Positions 59,888-64,000 of a DNA stretch of 64,000 nucleotides are shown here, one piece after another. A program made the translations under genes and the position numbers. Each line of letters starts with the position of its first letter. The first letter of the stretch is position 1. The DNA comes from Panagrolaimus kolymaensis (taxonomy: Eukaryota > Nematoda > Chromadorea > Rhabditida > Panagrolaimidae): positions 1,612,001-1,676,000 of the forward strand of contig JAJQJQ010000044.1 in NCBI GenBank assembly GCA_028622995.1, written 5' to 3'. Under the pieces are notes generated by a model that was given only the letters and a program-made list of their open reading frames with translations, searched no databases and was not told where the DNA came from.

Positions 59888-61393
59888 CTATGTTTCAATA
59901 TTAAACCCATATTTTCCACCTTTACCAGGAATATTTCTTGTTTTAGTATGCCAAACAAGTAAATCTTTTGGATAATCATCATGTCCAAAAGGTTGAGCAT
60001 CTTTTTTATCTATACCAAATTGAGCTAAAAAGCATGATTCTGGAGCGGATTTGGTACAACCTTCATTAAAGCTAGCATTCGAAGATAAAACATTTTTTAA
60101 ATTCACTGCAAATCCAGCCATATCCACAGCATATTTACGCTTGGGCGCATAAATCACATCCCATTTAGTGATAGTTCCATTTTCAACATGTGGGGCTTCA
60201 ACCACTGCTCCACCAACCAAACCTAAAAAAAATAATGACAGTAAGAAATTTGTTGAAAATATTATCATTTTTTGATTACTCTCATTTTTTAATTAAAGCA
60301 TGTTTTATTTAGACAGAAAAAATAATTCTCTGACGACACTTACTTACCAACAGGCCAAACACCAATAGTTTTAACTTTTCGAATATATTTATCAAATAAT
60401 CGAACATCATATGAATTATCATCATCCGCAAAATATACCACGGCTTCTTTACCATAATTTTTATAATGCTTTCGAATATATTCAAGTCCCATATTTCTAT
60501 GAGTCCAACCTCGTTCTAGAAAATAATACCAATAAATTATAATTTTTTTCATGATTGGTGTTAGAAACCAAATAAGTCCAAAAAACGATAAATTATTTTC
60601 ACTGAGAGTAACTAAATTTTAACAATTTTTAGCTTCAAAAATTTACTTTCACAAAGGAGAGTAAAAATAAATTTGAAGATATTTTTCAAAAATTTGTTAT
60701 TATCACTTTTTTCTTGGGTTTGAAATTCCAAAAAACAAATAAACTATGATCTCGGATAATAGTAACTCGGTTTTGATAATAAATTTTATTTCATGGATTT
60801 ACTACTATTAAAGGATAGTAAACAAAAACTTGCAATAATTTTCACGAATTTGTTACTTTCATTTTTTAATGATTTTTAAAAAGCTTACTAGGAAATCCGG
60901 GTTTTGTAGTGGTATAAAAATAAACATATGGTATTCCGGTTCTTTGAAGCAATCTATCCACTAAATCCACCGTTTTATTTGCATCTTCAATAACAATCCA
61001 ATGAAGATTTTTAACGTGCATAATAGTTTGAGCCATTCGAGTCATATCTGCTAAACGTTCAGGCCTTTTATGAGTAGGAGTTATAATAATTATTGTTGGA
61101 TCACTTAATGTATTAATTCCCCATGAATATGTCCACCATATTAGCGCAATTAAAGCTAAAGAAATTAAAAGGGATGGCAATCGCTTGGATACGGTACTCA
61201 AAGATCCCGGTGAAGCCGTAAATAAAACTGGACTAGGAGAATTACGTAAATGTTTTTTAAGTTTATTTGTATGATTATATTTTTTTAATTCATCCGCTGA
61301 TTCAACATCCACTAATATTGGTATAGTATCTCGAGAATCTATATAATTTGGAGGTGATGGGGACATGATTTTTTCTGATGCTTTTATAGGCAT
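59888..61393 (-). CDS. Beta-1,3-glucuronyltransferase (GLCT/B3GAT family)
   Basis: Exons 61393-60889, 60515-60348 and 60222-59888 give 335 aa. Type II Golgi layout: a cytoplasmic N terminus, a membrane anchor at about 72-91 (LPSLLISLALIALIWWTYSW), then the GT43 domain. Seen: IIIITPTHKRPERLADMTR, HWIVIEDANKTVDLV, KRGWTHRNMGLEY, the metal-binding DDD (about 199-201) in YFADDDNSYD, GVWPVGLVGG and the UDP-site VWHTKT near the C terminus. GT43 enzymes add glucuronic acid, for instance finishing the proteoglycan linker tetrasaccharide. Nematodes have both an sqv-8 type and several glct paralogues; I cannot assign which. An alternative start is Met10 (MSPSPPN). Confidence 0.93.
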
Positions 61394-64000
61394 CAACAAT
61401 CAGCTAATTAATAAAAAAATAAAATAAGTTTTGAATGTTTTTGTTGTTGTTGGAAATATTTTACGATAATAATTTGAGCATATGGAGCTGAAATTTAAGA
61501 CATTTTAAAAATGAATGAAAAAGATATTTAAATTTTGAAATGCAAACTCGCAAAATTGATACAAAATGTTAATAACGCGAGTAAAAAAGAATGTTTCACG
61601 GAATATCAAAACGACCAAATACTTTTTTGAATTAATTCTAGCGAACGAAATTTACAGAAAAAGGTTAATTTTGGAATTAAAATTTTAAAAAATTGCTACA
61701 GAGAGTCTTGCCACAAAGTTCGTAAAATTTAATTACGTACCGAAAGAAAGAAGCTTTTAACCGAAACCAAATTTAAATAAAAATATTCGAAATAATAAAA
61801 CTAAAAACAATTTTTCAATATTTTAGAAAAAATCATTAAAGCGAATACTAAATAAAAAAAATGATTCACCAGAAAAACCCAATAATGATTCAATAATGCG
61901 ACAATAACCCCGGTGGAAATTAAGACCAATTTCTTACCACAATTTTTTTTCTTCAAATTTTATTATTTACATAAACTTTGATTTCAGTTTTCAACAACCC
62001 TTCAAAAAAAAATTTGCAAAAAATATGAGTGGTGTTTTTCCGTGTCTGAAGACTTTGAATGAAAAAACCTATGCAAACACATATAAAAAAACAACGACAA
62101 TGAGCTTAAAAGAATAAATAAATATTCGAAAGATCAGAGATAAATGTGAGAAAAAAAAAACCATGGATGTTTGTCTCTTATCTTTTTCAATGAGTTTTTA
62201 TTTTAATAATCCAATGTAATAAATAGAAAAAAAATTCATGGAAGTGGACAAATAACAAACATCAGCGACAAACAATTACATACTTAAATTCAAAAAAGAA
62301 AAAAACAGCTATGAAAGTTTTTGTTATTTTTTTTAGCAAAAATTTTGTGGAAAATGTTTAGGATTTATGTTGCCAAGAAACATAGAGAGGCAATTATCAT
62401 AAAATAATTTTTTTTAAATTAAATACAAGAAAATCGGTGTTTCCATTTTTTCATTTTTTAATTTTCGAAACTTTTTTATTTTTCACGCAAAAAATATTGA
62501 AAAAAAAAACTCAAAGGAATTTCCTTTTTTTTTAATTTGAAACACCTATCCTATGTTTTTTCTTTTCTTCTTTTACATAGTTTTGTTACGTATGAATGTA
62601 TGTATGCGTTGTTTTATTGAGTTCTTTTTTTTCATTTTTCACTTCATTTTTTCTTAGATTGATTATTATTATTATTGTTATAATAGTTTTATTTTTGTGT
62701 CCCAATAATAAATATGCTCATGATGAAGGAAGAAGGAAGAGAAAAAATAGGGAAGGGTCCTTATCGAAAAAAAAGTTGAATATTTTTTGACGAAACAAAA
62801 AAAAGTTTTTTGGAAACAAAAATGTGGGAGGAGGAAAAGAGAAGATCGAAAAACGAACATGAGTGAATTCACGCGCGTAAAAGCACACGAAAAAAAATAA
62901 AAATAAAAGATCAGAGACAATCAAAAAAAGTGAAACTTTTTTATGAGCTTGAAAAAAAAGAGAAAGAGAGGTACCAAAAAAGAAATACTTGAAAAGTAAA
63001 AAAATAAAATGAGTGTGAAAATACTTTCAAAAAAAAGTGGAAGAAAAAAAGAGAGATGAATTTGTTTTTCATTTTGCAGCTGCAAGCAAGCAAGGACAAA
63101 GAATGAAATGAAACCGGAATCACATGGAAAAAAGAAGGTAAATTAAAAAAGTGAATGAAAAAAAAATAGTTAAAAAAACATATATTTTATTTCGGTAATT
63201 TGAGAAGCATAAGTGACCACGAGAATATTGAACCCGGATAAACATGGCTATTCAAGTCTTTATAAATTTGGTAATTGACTTGTTGCAAAAAAAATAATTA
63301 AAAAGCACTCTCAAATAAATCTTTCTTAACTAAAACATTTTGTGGAAAGATTCTATAATAAAAGACTTCTTTTTTCGTTGTTTCGAGTTTGAGTGTATCA
63401 AAATTTTCTCATTTTATTCACGAAAACAGAAAAATAACTAAAATTTTAGCCATTCAAAACTCAAAAAAATAAAATCCAAAAAAAAAAATTGTTTGGTAAC
63501 GGAAATATCTTTACCAAATATTTGATTACTCGCGTAAAAAAAAAATAAAACATTTATTTGTAAATAAAACAGAGAAACTATAGCTTTTTTAACCCCCGCA
63601 AACATCGATGAAGTGAATTAAAAAACCTACACAAAAATTGCAATTTTCACGATCTTCGAAAACAAGAAAATTTATGCAAAAATTAATTGTTTTTGAAAGT
63701 TAAAAGTTGAAAAATGAAACTATAAAAATAAAAAATATTATATTTATCAATGAAACAAAAATTTTTTGTTGGGACAAAATGAAAATAAAATAAAAATATT
63801 TGGGTGGAGAATAAATCAAACACGTCGTCGAACACAAAAATGATAAGCTTTCTAACAAAAAAGAAAAAAATAGTAGACGATGATGTAAAGAAAATGGGAG
63901 GCTTGGACACCGGTGTTTTATGTTGACAAAATTTTTTTTGGGAGAAATCAAAGGATTTAATTTTTATCTTTCTCCATTTTTTTCGTTTTTCCAATGATTT
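61394..64000. other. AT-rich spacer to the window end, no gene seen
   Basis: Frames at 62596-63123 and 63683-63994 are Phe/Ser/Lys-rich shadows of A and T runs. The far right may be regulatory DNA of a gene outside the window. No RNA gene was recognised here. Confidence 0.5.

Noticed and set aside
62596..63123. Several short frames near the right end
   Set aside because: Phe/Ser/Ile-rich translations of T-rich DNA, no splice or domain support.
1..64000. CRISPR arrays, bacterial operons, prophage or retroelement genes, rRNA or tRNA genes
   Set aside because: None recognised; all genes are intron-bearing eukaryotic types. A tRNA could be missed by eye and would need a covariance-model scan.

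Overview
This window is very AT-rich eukaryotic DNA and is almost certainly from a nematode. The PCNA protein shares its distinctive wording with nematode PCN-1. There is a CED-3-type caspase, a TWK-type potassium channel and a PIR-1 RNA phosphatase. Introns are short (mostly 43-100 bp), with TTTTTAG or TTTCAG acceptors. Several same-strand gene pairs are only 100-250 bp apart, with an acceptor just before the downstream ATG, as in nematode operons. A tylenchid or root-knot-like worm would fit the composition and Asn/Gln-rich proteins, but that is a guess. Exon models were built by hand from reading frame, phase and splice sites.

Layout. 0.9-8.2 kb: pir-1 (+), DRG2 GTPase (-), PCNA (+), a carbonyl-reductase-like SDR (-) and a small secreted protein (-). 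9.0-13.6 kb: a coiled-coil protein followed closely by a CED-3 caspase (both -), the caspase with two CARD-like segments. 14.3 kb: a CNBP-like CCHC zinc-finger gene (+). 15.8-27.1 kb (-): VPS18, then a METTL23-like methyltransferase whose open frame runs without a stop into N-acetylglucosamine kinase (NAGK). NAGK is split by a 3.2-kb intron that holds a nested OB-fold gene and several GC-rich hairpins. 27.4-30.5 kb: an inverted duplication carrying two tiny hydrophilic proteins. 30.9-34.9 kb (-): a mucin-like secreted protein, and a METTL2-NSUN5 pair that looks like an RNA-methylation operon. 35.6-40.2 kb (+): proteasome subunit RPN5 and a two-pore potassium channel. 43.2-46.9 kb (+): a fibronectin-III membrane protein. 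47.1-49.1 kb (-): a four-helix membrane protein. 51.1-54.3 kb (+): a secreted low-complexity protein and a lysine-rich single-pass protein. 54.4-57.6 kb (-): a small membrane protein and a Ser-rich scaffold-like protein. 59.9-61.4 kb (-): a beta-1,3-glucuronyltransferase. The remainder is AT-rich spacer with two further inverted-repeat structures.

Most genes are housekeeping: RNA 5'-end processing, DNA replication, RNA methylation, proteasome, vesicle fusion and glycosaminoglycan synthesis. The parts most worth checking are the METTL23-NAGK in-frame fusion with its nested OB-fold gene, the double-CARD caspase, the inverted microprotein duplication and the operon-like pairs.
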